Assembly: GCF_016597785.1 (NCBI RefSeq)
Contig: NZ_JAENJG010000003.1
Location: 248,001-312,000, forward strand
Source of the DNA: Leucobacter sp. L43
GTDB taxonomy: Bacteria > Actinomycetota > Actinomycetes > Actinomycetales > Microbacteriaceae
Direction: 5' to 3'
Length of the DNA: 64,000 nt
A program made the translations under genes and the position numbers. This document shows positions 25,093 through 33,073 of this stretch, in pieces; position 1 is the first letter of the stretch; the number at the start of each line of letters is the position of its first letter. The notes below the pieces were generated by a model. It made no database searches, was not told the DNA's origin, and worked only from the letters and a program-made list of their open reading frames with translations.

Positions 25093-25779
25093 CTACGGGG
25101 CGACCGGGAACTCCTGCCGGGGGTCCCACGGCTCCGCCCACCCGAGCTCGTCGAAGAGGCTCGCGAGGGTCATCCCGGTGAACCCCCACACGAGGTGCCC
25201 ACCGAGGTGCGGGCCGAGGGCGAACGCTGCGCCCCGATACGTGGAAGCGCCGTGCTGCAGCACCGATGTGCCGCGTGCGGCCGGGTCGAGCATCTCGGCG
25301 ACGGGAGCTCGGAACACCTCCACCGACTCCGCATGGTCGGCGGCGACGGCGCTCGCACGGCGCCACCACCCCACGACCGGAGTGACGAGATTGTTGCTCA
25401 CCGGGATGTGCACGGGCTGGAGCGATCCCAGCACTTCTACTCCCGATGGATCGATCCCCGTCTCCTCCGCGGCCTCCCGAAGGGCGGTTTCTGAGGCATC
25501 GCGGTCCTGAGCCTCAGCGCCTCCGCCCGGAAACGCGATCTGGCCCGCGTGATGCCGCATGCTGTCGGCGCGGCGGGTCAGCAGCACGTCGAGCTCCGGC
25601 GGCACCGTGCGGGCGCCGCGCTCGGCGGGGCGACGGTCGAGGGCACCGAACAGGATCAGCACCGCCGACCGTCGGAGCGGCCGCTCGGTGCGTGGGGCCT
25701 GCGGTTCGTACGAGACGGCGACGCGGCGGCTGAGGAGCGCACGGAGCTCGCCTTCGGCGTCGGCAACGGTTCGCGGCAT
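25093..25779 (-). CDS. Nudix hydrolase, CoA pyrophosphatase (NudL)-like
   Basis: 228 aa from ATG 25779; a GTG three codons earlier exists, but TAGGGT seven bases before the ATG indicates a leaderless start. The Nudix box is intact: G-x5-E-x7-REAAEETGI starting at GGGAEAQDRDASETAL. It is preceded by RADSMRHHAGQIAFPGG, the NuCoA signature that marks CoA diphosphatases such as E. coli NudL and human NUDT7. It would hydrolyse CoA or oxidised CoA to 4'-phosphopantetheine and 3',5'-ADP. Convergent with the aldolase gene. Confidence 0.9.
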   Translation of the reverse strand: MPRTVADAEGELRALLSRRVAVSYEPQAPRTERPLRRSAVLILFGALDRRPAERGARTVPPELDVLLTRRADSMRHHAGQIAFPGGGAEAQDRDASETALREAAEETGIDPSGVEVLGSLQPVHIPVSNNLVTPVVGWWRRASAVAADHAESVEVFRAPVAEMLDPAARGTSVLQHGASTYRGAAFALGPHLGGHLVWGFTGMTLASLFDELGWAEPWDPRQEFPVAP

Positions 25780-25786
25780 ACCCGTC

Positions 25787-25792
25787 ACCCTA
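25787..25792 (-). promoter_or_regulatory. leaderless -10 box of the Nudix gene
   Basis: Minus-strand TAGGGT, seven bases (GACGGGT), then ATG 25779. It lies inside or over the alternative upstream GTG, which argues against that start. Confidence 0.6.
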
Positions 25793-25818
25793 CAACCGCC
25801 CGCTCGGCTCGCGGACGG

Positions 25819-26175
25819 TCAGGCGTCGGCGAGCAGGTCGTAGATGCTGTCCGGTACGCGCTGGGAGCGCGCCCAGGGCTCACGGTCGCGTCGGGCGACG
25901 CGCTTCACCTGGTCGGACTCCTCAGCCCGCACCTGCGTGAGCACAGCGATCACCGCAGCGCGCTCCGTCTCGTCGACCTTACCGGTGACGAAGCGGATGT
26001 CGTCGCCGCGGAGCACGTCGTCGAGCGCCGCATCCCGTTTCGCCGCATCGCGCTCGGAGGCATCAGGGGGCAGGATCGGCCGGTCGATGTCGGTCTCGAC
26101 GTCGGTGGGCGGTGCAGCGTGCTTGGCCACGTGGTGCTCGCTCTCGGTGCTCGTGCTCGGAGACGGCCCGCTCAC
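25819..26175 (-). CDS. accE: acyl-CoA carboxylase epsilon subunit
   Basis: 118 aa starting with GTG that overlaps the accD stop (GTGA). A long disordered, acidic N-terminus is followed by [28 protein letters not shown] and the ending [21 protein letters not shown]. The (F/V)xG-x-EE-A-A-(V/L) helix and the terminal PW-x2-S are the pattern of actinobacterial AccE/PccE epsilon subunits, which stimulate the alpha-beta carboxylase complex. Directly downstream of accD, so it is its dedicated partner. It is longer than mycobacterial AccE5-type domains only in the disordered N-terminus. Confidence 0.85.
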   Translation of the reverse strand: MSGPSPSTSTESEHHVAKHAAPPTDVETDIDRPILPPDASERDAAKRDAALDDVLRGDDIRFVTGKVDETERAAVIAVLTQVRAEESDQVKRVARRDREPWARSQRVPDSIYDLLADA

Positions 26176-27764
26176 AGCGGGATGTTGCCGTGCTTCTTCG
26201 CCGGCTGCTCGGTGCGCTTGCCGCGAAGCCCGCGCAGGGCCTTGATCACGGCGAGGCGGCTTCCGGCGGGCTCGAGCACGTTGTCGAGCTCGCCGCGTTC
26301 TGCGGCGAGGAAGGGCGACGTCACATCGGCGGTGTACTTCGCGGTGAGCTCGGCGCGCAACGCCTCGACGTCGTCGCCGCGTTCGGCGGCCGCTGCGAGT
26401 TCCTTGCGGTAGAGGATGTTCACCGCTCCCGCGCCGCCCATCACGGCGATCTCGGCGGTGGGCCAGGCGATGTTGAAGTCGGCCCCCATCTGCTTCGACC
26501 CCATCACGATGTACGCGCCGCCGTACGCTTTGCGCGTGATGATGGTGACGAGCGGCACCGTCGCCTCGGCGTAGGCGTAGAGCAGCTTGGCGCCGCGACG
26601 GATGACGCCCTGGAACTCCTGGTCGGTGCCGGGCAGGTAGCCGGGCACGTCGACGAGCGTGAGGATCGGAATGGAGAATGCGTCGCAGAAGCGCACGAAG
26701 CGCGCCGCCTTCTCGCTCGCATCGATGTTGAGCGTGCCCGCCATCTGGTTCGGCTGGTTCGCGACGATGCCGACGGTTCGGCCCTCCACGCGACCGAAGC
26801 CGATGAGCATGTTCGGGGCGAACAGCGGCTGGACTTCGAGGAAGTCGCCGCCGTCGAGAATCGCGCTGATGACCGTCTGCATGTCGTAGGGCTGGTTCGC
26901 GCTGTCGGGGATCAGCGTGTTGAGCCGACGGTCTGCGTCGGTGATCTCGAGCGCGGTGTCGGTGTCGTAGATCGGCGCTTCGGCCAGGTTGTTGTCGGGG
27001 AGGTAGCTGATGAGCGCACGGGCGTAGTCGAGCGCGTCGTGCTCATCGCTCGCGAGATAGTGGGAGACGCCGCTCGTCTTGTTGTGCGTGAGCGCGCCGC
27101 CGAGCTCTTCGAAGCCGACCTCCTCGCCGGTGACGGTCTTGATGACGTCGGGGCCGGTGACGAACATGTGGCTCGTCTTGTCGACCATGATGACGAAGTC
27201 GGTGAGCGCGGGGGAGTACACGGCGCCTCCGGCCGACGGGCCCATCACGATGGAGATCTGCGGGATCACTCCCGAGCACATGGTGTTGAGCCGGAAGATG
27301 CTCGCGTACTTGGAGAGCGCGACGACGCCCTCCTGGATGCGCGCGCCACCGGAATCGAGAATGCCGAGCACGGGAGCGCCGGTCTTCAGCGCGAACTCCA
27401 TGGCTTTCACGATCTTCTCTCCGGCGACCTCGCCGAGCGATCCGCCGAAGGTGGTGAAGTCCTGCGAGTACACGACGACCTGGCGGCCGTGGATCGTTCC
27501 CGCGCCGGTGACGACGGAGTCGCCGAACGGGTGGGACTGCTCCATGCCGAAGCCCTGCGAGCGGTGCTTGACGAACTTGTCGAACTCGACGAACGAGCCG
27601 GCATCGAGGAGGGCCGCGATGCGCTCGCGCGCGGTCATCTTTCCACGCGCATGCTGCTTCGCCGCGGCGGCTGCATCGCGGTCACCCACGGCTTCCTGGT
27701 ACTTGCGGCGATGATCCGCGATGCGGTCGGCGGTCGTCGCGGGTGCGATGTTCTCTGCAGTCAC
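26172..27764 (-). CDS. accD: acyl-CoA carboxylase carboxyltransferase (beta) subunit
   Basis: 530 aa from GTG 27764, chosen because TAGGCT stands seven bases before it; the frame runs 17 codons further upstream without support. The crotonase-fold carboxyltransferase halves are complete: [60 protein letters not shown], then [76 protein letters not shown]. It moves CO2 from biotin on AccBC to acetyl- or propionyl-CoA. The specificity residue cannot be assigned safely here. It is coupled to accE downstream. Confidence 0.95.
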   Translation of the reverse strand: MTAENIAPATTADRIADHRRKYQEAVGDRDAAAAAKQHARGKMTARERIAALLDAGSFVEFDKFVKHRSQGFGMEQSHPFGDSVVTGAGTIHGRQVVVYSQDFTTFGGSLGEVAGEKIVKAMEFALKTGAPVLGILDSGGARIQEGVVALSKYASIFRLNTMCSGVIPQISIVMGPSAGGAVYSPALTDFVIMVDKTSHMFVTGPDVIKTVTGEEVGFEELGGALTHNKTSGVSHYLASDEHDALDYARALISYLPDNNLAEAPIYDTDTALEITDADRRLNTLIPDSANQPYDMQTVISAILDGGDFLEVQPLFAPNMLIGFGRVEGRTVGIVANQPNQMAGTLNIDASEKAARFVRFCDAFSIPILTLVDVPGYLPGTDQEFQGVIRRGAKLLYAYAEATVPLVTIITRKAYGGAYIVMGSKQMGADFNIAWPTAEIAVMGGAGAVNILYRKELAAAAERGDDVEALRAELTAKYTADVTSPFLAAERGELDNVLEPAGSRLAVIKALRGLRGKRTEQPAKKHGNIPL

Positions 27765-27771
27765 GCCTGCC

Positions 27772-27777
27772 AGCCTA
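27772..27777 (-). promoter_or_regulatory. leaderless -10 box of accD-accE
   Basis: Minus-strand TAGGCT, seven bases (GGCAGGC), then GTG 27764. The hexamer and spacing are the same as for accBC. Confidence 0.6.
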
Positions 27778-27849
27778 GCGCGGAGCACCACCCCTGACCC
27801 TCCGAACCTCTCCAACGGAATCGAAACTCCTTGGTGCGATACCTACGAA

Positions 27850-29187
27850 TCAGTCGAAGATATCGCCGAGCAGCCCGCCGAGCAGTACGCCGCCGATCAC
27901 CGGTCCGAGCATGCCGCCACCGCCGCCGCCCGCGCCGCCGCGACCGCGACCTCCGCCGCCCCACTGGCCGCCTCCGCCTCCGCCGCCCCAACCCCAGTCG
28001 TCGTCGTCGGGTCGTGACGAGTCGATGTCGCGCTGGGCCAGCCGCAGCGACTCGTCGGCGAGATCGGAGGCGCGGCGTGCGAGCTGCAGCACCTGCTCGC
28101 GGGTGTCTTCGGAGACCGGCAGTGCAGCGATCTCGCTGCGGTGGCGACGCGCCTCCGCGAGCCGTGTGCGGGCGTCGGCGCCGATCCAGCCGCGGTGTCC
28201 CTCGATCAGGCTGGCGGCGATGCCGATGGCGTGGTCCGCTGCCGAGACCCCGTGCTGCACCTGCGCGGCCGACGGCACTGGCGTCGCCGCGCGCGCACGA
28301 GCGGCGTCGAGCGCGGAGTTGGCCGATGAGACGAGGGCGAGGTCGGCGAAGGGGTCGCGCTGGCGGCCCGTGCTCACCTCCGCGAGCGCCTGCTCGAGCC
28401 GCTCGATCGCAGCGTCCACCGTCTCATTGCGGGGTTCGGTGCGGGCCGAGGCGATGTCGCCCCGCGAGTCGTCGATGACGTCGGCGAGCGTGTTCTGCGC
28501 GCGCAGCGCCTCGATCTCGAAGCTGTCGACGCCGTCGAGAATGGAGGCCGCCCGGCGCACGGTCTCGGTCGCGGTCTCGAGCGCGAGGTTCGCGTCGGCG
28601 AGTGCGCCGGCCGTGCGGCGACGATCCGAGAGATCGGCGGAGTGCTCGGCGAAGTCGAGCAGCTGCTCCACGTCCTCCGAGTGCAGACGCACGCGCTGCA
28701 GCGCTGACGGGCTGTAGCGCTCGGCCAATCGGGCGGCAGCGCGCTGCGCGTCCGGCACCCGCGCGCGCAGGGCCGCGGCGTCGGCGCGCACGCGCTCCAC
28801 CATCTCCGGCGCGCGGCGGGCGCGCTCCACTCTCGCCTGCAGCGCCGTCGTGCGCTCGTCGAGCACCGACTCGGCCCATTCGCACAGCTGCAGAATGCGC
28901 GCGTTGCGGGTGCGCACCTCGTCGGGCGTATCGGGGATGTGATCGTGGTTGAGCTGATGCAGCTGGAACGCCTCGCTCAGGTGCTCGCGCACGGAGTCGA
29001 GGCCGGCCCGCAACTCGGCGGTGGCGTCTTCGCCGAGCTCCGCGGTGGCGAATGCCAGTTCGTCGCTCGTCGCGCGGATCCGCTCGTCGGCGGCGACGAT
29101 CGCACTGCGGGCGCGCTGCGATTGCTGCGCGTCGGAGGCGTGCTGTCGTTCCTGCGACTCGCGGTCTCGGCGTCCCCAAAATGCCAC
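27850..29187 (-). CDS. coiled-coil protein with Gly-rich tail, paralogue of the C-terminal part of the TPM protein
   Basis: 445 aa from GTG 29187. There is no signal peptide or TPM domain. Residues ~20-380 are almost entirely helical and Ala/Arg/Glu-rich. Segments such as LRAGLDSVREHLSEAFQLHQLNHDHIPDTPDEVRTRNARILQLCEW and DLADESLRLAQRDID parallel SIESVRARLLEAFALRQQLDDATPDTDAQRREWLERVIELC and the LAHQSLSAAQSDV end of the protein at 30081-32114, so the two share an ancestor. The end is DDDDWGWGGGG..., a Gly/Arg-rich stretch, then a short hydrophobic helix GPVIGGVLLGGLLGDIF that might insert in membrane. Third gene of a minus-strand cluster with PspA. Function unknown; an envelope-stress scaffold role is inference. 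Confidence 0.82.
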   Translation of the reverse strand: MAFWGRRDRESQERQHASDAQQSQRARSAIVAADERIRATSDELAFATAELGEDATAELRAGLDSVREHLSEAFQLHQLNHDHIPDTPDEVRTRNARILQLCEWAESVLDERTTALQARVERARRAPEMVERVRADAAALRARVPDAQRAAARLAERYSPSALQRVRLHSEDVEQLLDFAEHSADLSDRRRTAGALADANLALETATETVRRAASILDGVDSFEIEALRAQNTLADVIDDSRGDIASARTEPRNETVDAAIERLEQALAEVSTGRQRDPFADLALVSSANSALDAARARAATPVPSAAQVQHGVSAADHAIGIAASLIEGHRGWIGADARTRLAEARRHRSEIAALPVSEDTREQVLQLARRASDLADESLRLAQRDIDSSRPDDDDWGWGGGGGGGQWGGGGRGRGGAGGGGGGMLGPVIGGVLLGGLLGDIFD

Positions 29188-29235
29188 GGTGTGTCCTGTC
29201 TGCTTCGTGCGATGGCTTACTGCGGTTCGATGGAA

Positions 29236-29269
29236 GAGCGGAGCGAACCCGCCTCGGTCCGCTCCGCTC
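29236..29269 (-). terminator. intercistronic hairpin between pspA and the coiled-coil gene
   Basis: A 14-bp stem with one mismatch (29236-29249 with 29256-29269) and a six-base loop. It lies 13 bases after the pspA stop on the minus strand. No T-tract; it may be an attenuator or mRNA-stabilising structure. Confidence 0.5.
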
Positions 29270-29281
29270 GGTTCTCCGTGG

Positions 29282-30016
29282 TTACTGCTCGAGCGCCTGC
29301 GGCGTGCGGCCGGCCTTCAGTGCGGCGAGCCGCGCTTCGACCTCGGTGACGGCTTCGAAGTTCTCGAGTTCGTTGAACTGCGAATCGAGCGTCGACGCCG
29401 CGATCTCCTGCTTGCCGCGTGCGAGCGCCTCCTGACGGCGGATCTTGTCCTCGAACCGGCCGAGATCGCTCGTGGGGTCGAGCACGTCGATCGACTTCAC
29501 GGCGTCGGCGACGCGGTTCTGCGCCTCTGCGGTCTTGGCGCGTGCGACGAGTTCAGAGCGCTTGGTCTGCAGCTGCTGCAGCTTCACTCGCATCCCGTTG
29601 AGGCCGTCCTTCAGCTTCGCAGTGACCTCGCGCTGCGCGGCGATGGTGGGTTCCGCGGCACGAGCCTCGTTCTCCTCGGTGATCTGGCGCTGGAGCGCGA
29701 CCTTCGCGAGGTTGTCGAACTTGTCGGCGTCGACGGAGTTCCCGGCGGAGCGCAGCTCGTCGGCCTTCGAACTCGCCGCGATCGCCTTGCGCTCCCACTC
29801 GCGAGCGGTGCGCACGTCCTCGTCGTAATCCTGCTCGAGCAGTCGGAGGTTGCCGATGGTCTCCGCGATGGCCGTCTCGGCGTCTGAGATGTTGGTCGAG
29901 AAATCGCGGATCAGCTGGTCGATCATCTTCTCGGGGTCTTCGGCCGAGTCGAGCATCGAATTGACGTTTGCGCGGACAAGTGTGGTGATGCGCCCGAGGA
30001 TGGACTGCTTCGACAT
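29282..30016 (-). CDS. pspA: PspA/IM30 family phage-shock-like protein
   Basis: 244 aa from ATG 30016 (AAGGAA site). The N-terminal amphipathic helix SILGRITTLVRANVNSMLDSAEDPEKMIDQLIRDF is the PspA/Vipp1 membrane-binding element, followed by long coiled-coil helices (EARAAEPTIAAQREVTAKLKDGLNGMRVKLQQLQTKRSELVARAKTAEAQ) that build ESCRT-III-like assemblies. It binds stressed cytoplasmic membrane and helps keep it tight. The TPM-domain gene 65 bases upstream and the coiled-coil gene downstream on the same strand form one cluster. No PspBC or ClgR/PspM genes are visible. Confidence 0.93.
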   Translation of the reverse strand: MSKQSILGRITTLVRANVNSMLDSAEDPEKMIDQLIRDFSTNISDAETAIAETIGNLRLLEQDYDEDVRTAREWERKAIAASSKADELRSAGNSVDADKFDNLAKVALQRQITEENEARAAEPTIAAQREVTAKLKDGLNGMRVKLQQLQTKRSELVARAKTAEAQNRVADAVKSIDVLDPTSDLGRFEDKIRRQEALARGKQEIAASTLDSQFNELENFEAVTEVEARLAALKAGRTPQALEQ

Positions 30017-30080
30017 GTGAGTTCCTTTCGGCGGAGCGGTTTGGATTGAGTGTAGGGATCAGTACTGGGGAAGCGCCGAG

Positions 30081-32114
30081 TTAGAAGCGGCCCCCGCCGC
30101 TGCGACCCGACCGGCCGCCGCGGGAGCGGCGCGAGGATCCGCCCGAGCGCCGAGACGATCCGCTCGAGCGTCGCGAGGTTCCGCCCGAGCGGCGGGAGGA
30201 ACCGCTGCCCCAGGAGCTGCCGGAGCCGCTGCCCCAGAAGCCTCCGCCCGAGCCGCCGTAGCTGGAGCCCCCGCCGCTGCCGAGAATCCCTCCGAGGACG
30301 GCGGCGAGGTCGCCCGATGCTGACCGGCTTCTGCCTCCGTACCCGAAGCCGGAGACGTCGGATTGAGCGGCGGAGAGCGACTGGTGGGCCAGCTGGCTCG
30401 CGCGTTGCGCATCTGACAGCGCAGTGGCGGGGTCGGCGCCGCGCGCGGCCCCGGCACGGGAGAGCGCTGCCCGTGCTTCGGAGGCCCGGGTGCGTGCGAT
30501 CGAGCCGACCGCTCCGCGACGCGCCTCGATGAATGCCTCGGCCTGGCGCACGTCGCCATCGGCCTGGATGAGCTGCGCGTCGAGGAGTTGTCGAGCGCGC
30601 GCCGCCTGCTGGGCGGACTGCACGACGCCGTCGATGTGCGCGTTCGCGGCCTCGAGGGCGGCGACGGCGCGCGACGGTCGGCGCCCGCCGCCCGAGAGAT
30701 CGTCCCGTGCTTCGGCGATGCGCCCCTGCGTCGCAGCGATCGTCGCCGCGACGGCGCCATCCGCATCCGGGACGGACTGGGCCCCAGCGATGTCGGCCTC
30801 CAACTCGCTGATCAATTCGGCGCATCGCGCTTCGACGCCCGCGAGTTCCGGGCCGCGCGCCGCGATGGACTGGTGGATCGTCTCCGCCTGCGCGATCGCT
30901 GCCTCTGCCTCGCGGATCGACACGGCGGCAGCGCCGGATTCCGGTGGCGTGGCGCTGAGCGAGGAGGCCGCGGCGTTCTCCCGCTCCGCGGCGAAGGCGA
31001 GCAGTGCCTCCGCCTGCTGGGGGGCGCCTTCGAGGGCGGCGAGCTCTTCCGGGGCGAACGTCGCCGTGAGGCTGGCGACCTCGGCAGCGGTCTGCGCCGC
31101 CTGCGCGGCCGCCTGTTCCCGGCGTGCCGCCGCAGCGGCGAGCGCAGCCGGAGCGTTCTGCTCGATCGCGCGCAGCCGCTCGAACGATTCAGCCTGCGCG
31201 TCGAGCTCGTCGTCGACGGAGGCGCAGAGCTCGATGACCCGTTCCAGCCATTCCCGCCGCTGAGCGTCGGTGTCCGGAGTGGCGTCGTCGAGTTGCTGAC
31301 GCAGCGCGAAGGCTTCGAGCAGGCGGGCTCGCACCGACTCGATCGATTCGGCATAGGCCGCGACCGCGGCATCTCCGAACTGAGCGCGGGCGAACTCGAG
31401 CTCTTGCGCACTGCTCTTCACGGCATCGTCGGCGGCGACCAGCGCGGAGCCCGAGACGCGCTCGAGCTCCGCGAGCTCCTGCTCGGCTGCCTCCTCGGTG
31501 CGGCGCTTGCGCACGACGCGCGTGATGCCGTAGGCGGCTCCACCGAGACCCAGCACTCCGGCGCCGATCCCGACGGCGACCGCGGTGTTGCGGCCGGGAG
31601 CCGCCTGCTCCGCTTCAAGCTGGTCGGCGGCGGCGGCGATCGTGCCCGCCCAGTCCTCGTCGCGGAGCTCGGGAAGCAGCTGCTGCTCGATGCTGTCGAG
31701 CGCGTCGTTGCTCAGCGCCCCGTTCTCCGGCGAGGAGATGTAGTACTGGCGGCCCTCGGTCGCGACCGCGAGCAGATACTGCGTATCTCCGAGACCGTTG
31801 CGCTGCGCGGTCTCGTCGGCCCACGCGATCCTGTCAGCCGGATCGGTGAACTCGTCGACGAACACCACGAAGAGGTCGAGCCCCGTCTCGTCGAAGGCGG
31901 CGGCGAGACGAGCGTTCGCGGTCTGCTCCTCAGCGGGGTCGAGCACGTCGACGGCGTCGGTCACGTACTCGGTGCCGAGGGAGCCGGGAGCGACAGCAGC
32001 AGCGCTCGACGCGCCGAGCGCGAGCAGTCCGGCGCCCATCAGCGCGCTCGCCCACCAGCGCCCGATGCGCGGCCGGTGAGGATGCGGACGGGGGGACAAG
32101 CCTGAGTGCTCCAC
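30081..32114 (-). CDS. TPM-domain membrane protein with long coiled coil and Ser/Gly/Arg tail
   Basis: 677 aa from GTG 32114, preceded by TACACT six bases upstream; a TTG 16 codons earlier is open but unsupported. A basic Pro/His stretch and hydrophobic helix (WWASALMGAGLLALGASSAAA) form the signal. The TPM domain follows (~45-165): EYVTDAVDVLDPAEEQTANARLAAAF, DLFVVFVDEFTDPADRIAWADETA, QYLLAVATEGRQYYIS. A membrane helix (NTAVAVGIGAGVLGLGGAAYGI) leads to ~400 residues of Ala/Glu coiled coil and a tail of G/S/R repeats ending GRSGGGRF. TPM proteins (Psb32, YgcG) are extracytoplasmic and tied to membrane or photosystem repair. Next to pspA, membrane-stress handling is likely. Confidence 0.87.
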   Translation of the reverse strand: MEHSGLSPRPHPHRPRIGRWWASALMGAGLLALGASSAAAVAPGSLGTEYVTDAVDVLDPAEEQTANARLAAAFDETGLDLFVVFVDEFTDPADRIAWADETAQRNGLGDTQYLLAVATEGRQYYISSPENGALSNDALDSIEQQLLPELRDEDWAGTIAAAADQLEAEQAAPGRNTAVAVGIGAGVLGLGGAAYGITRVVRKRRTEEAAEQELAELERVSGSALVAADDAVKSSAQELEFARAQFGDAAVAAYAESIESVRARLLEAFALRQQLDDATPDTDAQRREWLERVIELCASVDDELDAQAESFERLRAIEQNAPAALAAAAARREQAAAQAAQTAAEVASLTATFAPEELAALEGAPQQAEALLAFAAERENAAASSLSATPPESGAAAVSIREAEAAIAQAETIHQSIAARGPELAGVEARCAELISELEADIAGAQSVPDADGAVAATIAATQGRIAEARDDLSGGGRRPSRAVAALEAANAHIDGVVQSAQQAARARQLLDAQLIQADGDVRQAEAFIEARRGAVGSIARTRASEARAALSRAGAARGADPATALSDAQRASQLAHQSLSAAQSDVSGFGYGGRSRSASGDLAAVLGGILGSGGGSSYGGSGGGFWGSGSGSSWGSGSSRRSGGTSRRSSGSSRRSGGSSRRSRGGRSGRSGGGRF

Positions 32115-32120
32115 AATCGG

Positions 32121-32126
32121 AGTGTA
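32121..32126 (-). promoter_or_regulatory. leaderless -10 box of the TPM gene
   Basis: Minus-strand TACACT, six bases (CCGATT), then GTG 32114; same geometry as hadA. Confidence 0.55.
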
Positions 32127-32166
32127 TTCGTGCCTCGGCATCCGGGTCCAATTGTTTTCCAAGCGC

Positions 32167-32172
32167 TAACGT
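32167..32172 (+). promoter_or_regulatory. leaderless -10 box of birA
   Basis: TAACGT, seven bases (AAAGCTC), then ATG 32180. It faces the TPM promoter 40 bases away. Confidence 0.5.
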
Positions 32173-32179
32173 AAAGCTC

Positions 32180-33058
32180 ATGGAGCTCCTTCGCACGCGT
32201 GCGGCACTGCCCGACGTCAGATGGGCAGAGACCTCGCCCTCCACGAACGCCGAGCTCCGTGCTCTCGTGGTGACTGAGACGGGTCGAGACGCTGACGGCA
32301 TTCCGCACGGCACGTTGGTGGCCACGAGTGATCAGACCGCTGGCCGGGGTCGTCTCGACCGCGGGTGGGTGACTCCGCCGAACACCTCGATCGCGGCCTC
32401 GTTGCTGGTGCGCGGATTCGGAGCGAGCGGACTGAGGGTGAGCTGGCTTCCCCTGCTCGCCGGCTCCGCCATCGTCACCGCGCTGCAGCCGTGCTTCACG
32501 GCAGCTGCCGAGGCCGCAGGCGGCGAGGCGAAGCGCGTCGGGGTGAAGTGGCCGAACGACGTGCACGTGCGCGATGAGGAGGACGCGATCGCCGGGAGGC
32601 CGGGCAAGAAGCTCTGCGGGATCCTGTGCGAACTGCTGCCGGGCGACACGACCGGCGGGCACACCGTCATCGTCGGCACTGGCATCAATCTGCTGATCCC
32701 CGAGTGGGAGCTGCCCACCGACCGCGCGACCTCGCTGCTCGCAGCGGGCGCCGACACGGGCGGCGCTGAGAGTCTCGCCGACGCCGCGGGCCGGGATCTC
32801 GCAGACCGCGTGCTCTCCGAGTACGCCGGAGAACTGCTCCGGCTCGTGCGCCTCGCCGCCGACGACCCGGGGGCCGCACGGGCGCGGATCGCCCGCCACT
32901 CGCTCACGATCGGCACCGAGGTGCGGGTGCACCTGCCCGGTGACCGGATCGTGGACGGGCGCGCCCGGGCGCTCGCCGCCGACGGGTCACTCGTCGTCGA
33001 TCTGCCCACCGGTGGCGAACTCACCGTGTCTGCTGGCGACGTCGAGCACCTCAGGTGA
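32180..33058 (+). CDS. birA: biotin-[acetyl-CoA-carboxylase] ligase
   Basis: 292 aa. The catalytic core shows ETSPSTNAELRAL, the biotin/ATP loop TAGRGRLDRGWVTPPNTSIAASLLV (starting ~53), VGVKWPNDVHV, KKLCGILCEL and VIVGTGINLLIP, then a small SH3-like C-domain. There is no N-terminal DNA-binding domain, so it is a monofunctional (class I) ligase, not a repressor. It attaches biotin to Lys551 of AccBC via biotinyl-AMP. Leaderless start. It diverges from the TPM gene and converges on an amidohydrolase 15 bases away. Confidence 0.94.
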   Translation: MELLRTRAALPDVRWAETSPSTNAELRALVVTETGRDADGIPHGTLVATSDQTAGRGRLDRGWVTPPNTSIAASLLVRGFGASGLRVSWLPLLAGSAIVTALQPCFTAAAEAAGGEAKRVGVKWPNDVHVRDEEDAIAGRPGKKLCGILCELLPGDTTGGHTVIVGTGINLLIPEWELPTDRATSLLAAGADTGGAESLADAAGRDLADRVLSEYAGELLRLVRLAADDPGAARARIARHSLTIGTEVRVHLPGDRIVDGRARALAADGSLVVDLPTGGELTVSAGDVEHLR

Positions 33059-33073
33059 CGGCGTCGCGCCGCG

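Noticed and set aside
27900-28010. Gly-codon-rich tract as a tandem DNA repeat
   Set aside because: It is explained by the Gly/Arg-rich protein tail and has no regular DNA period.
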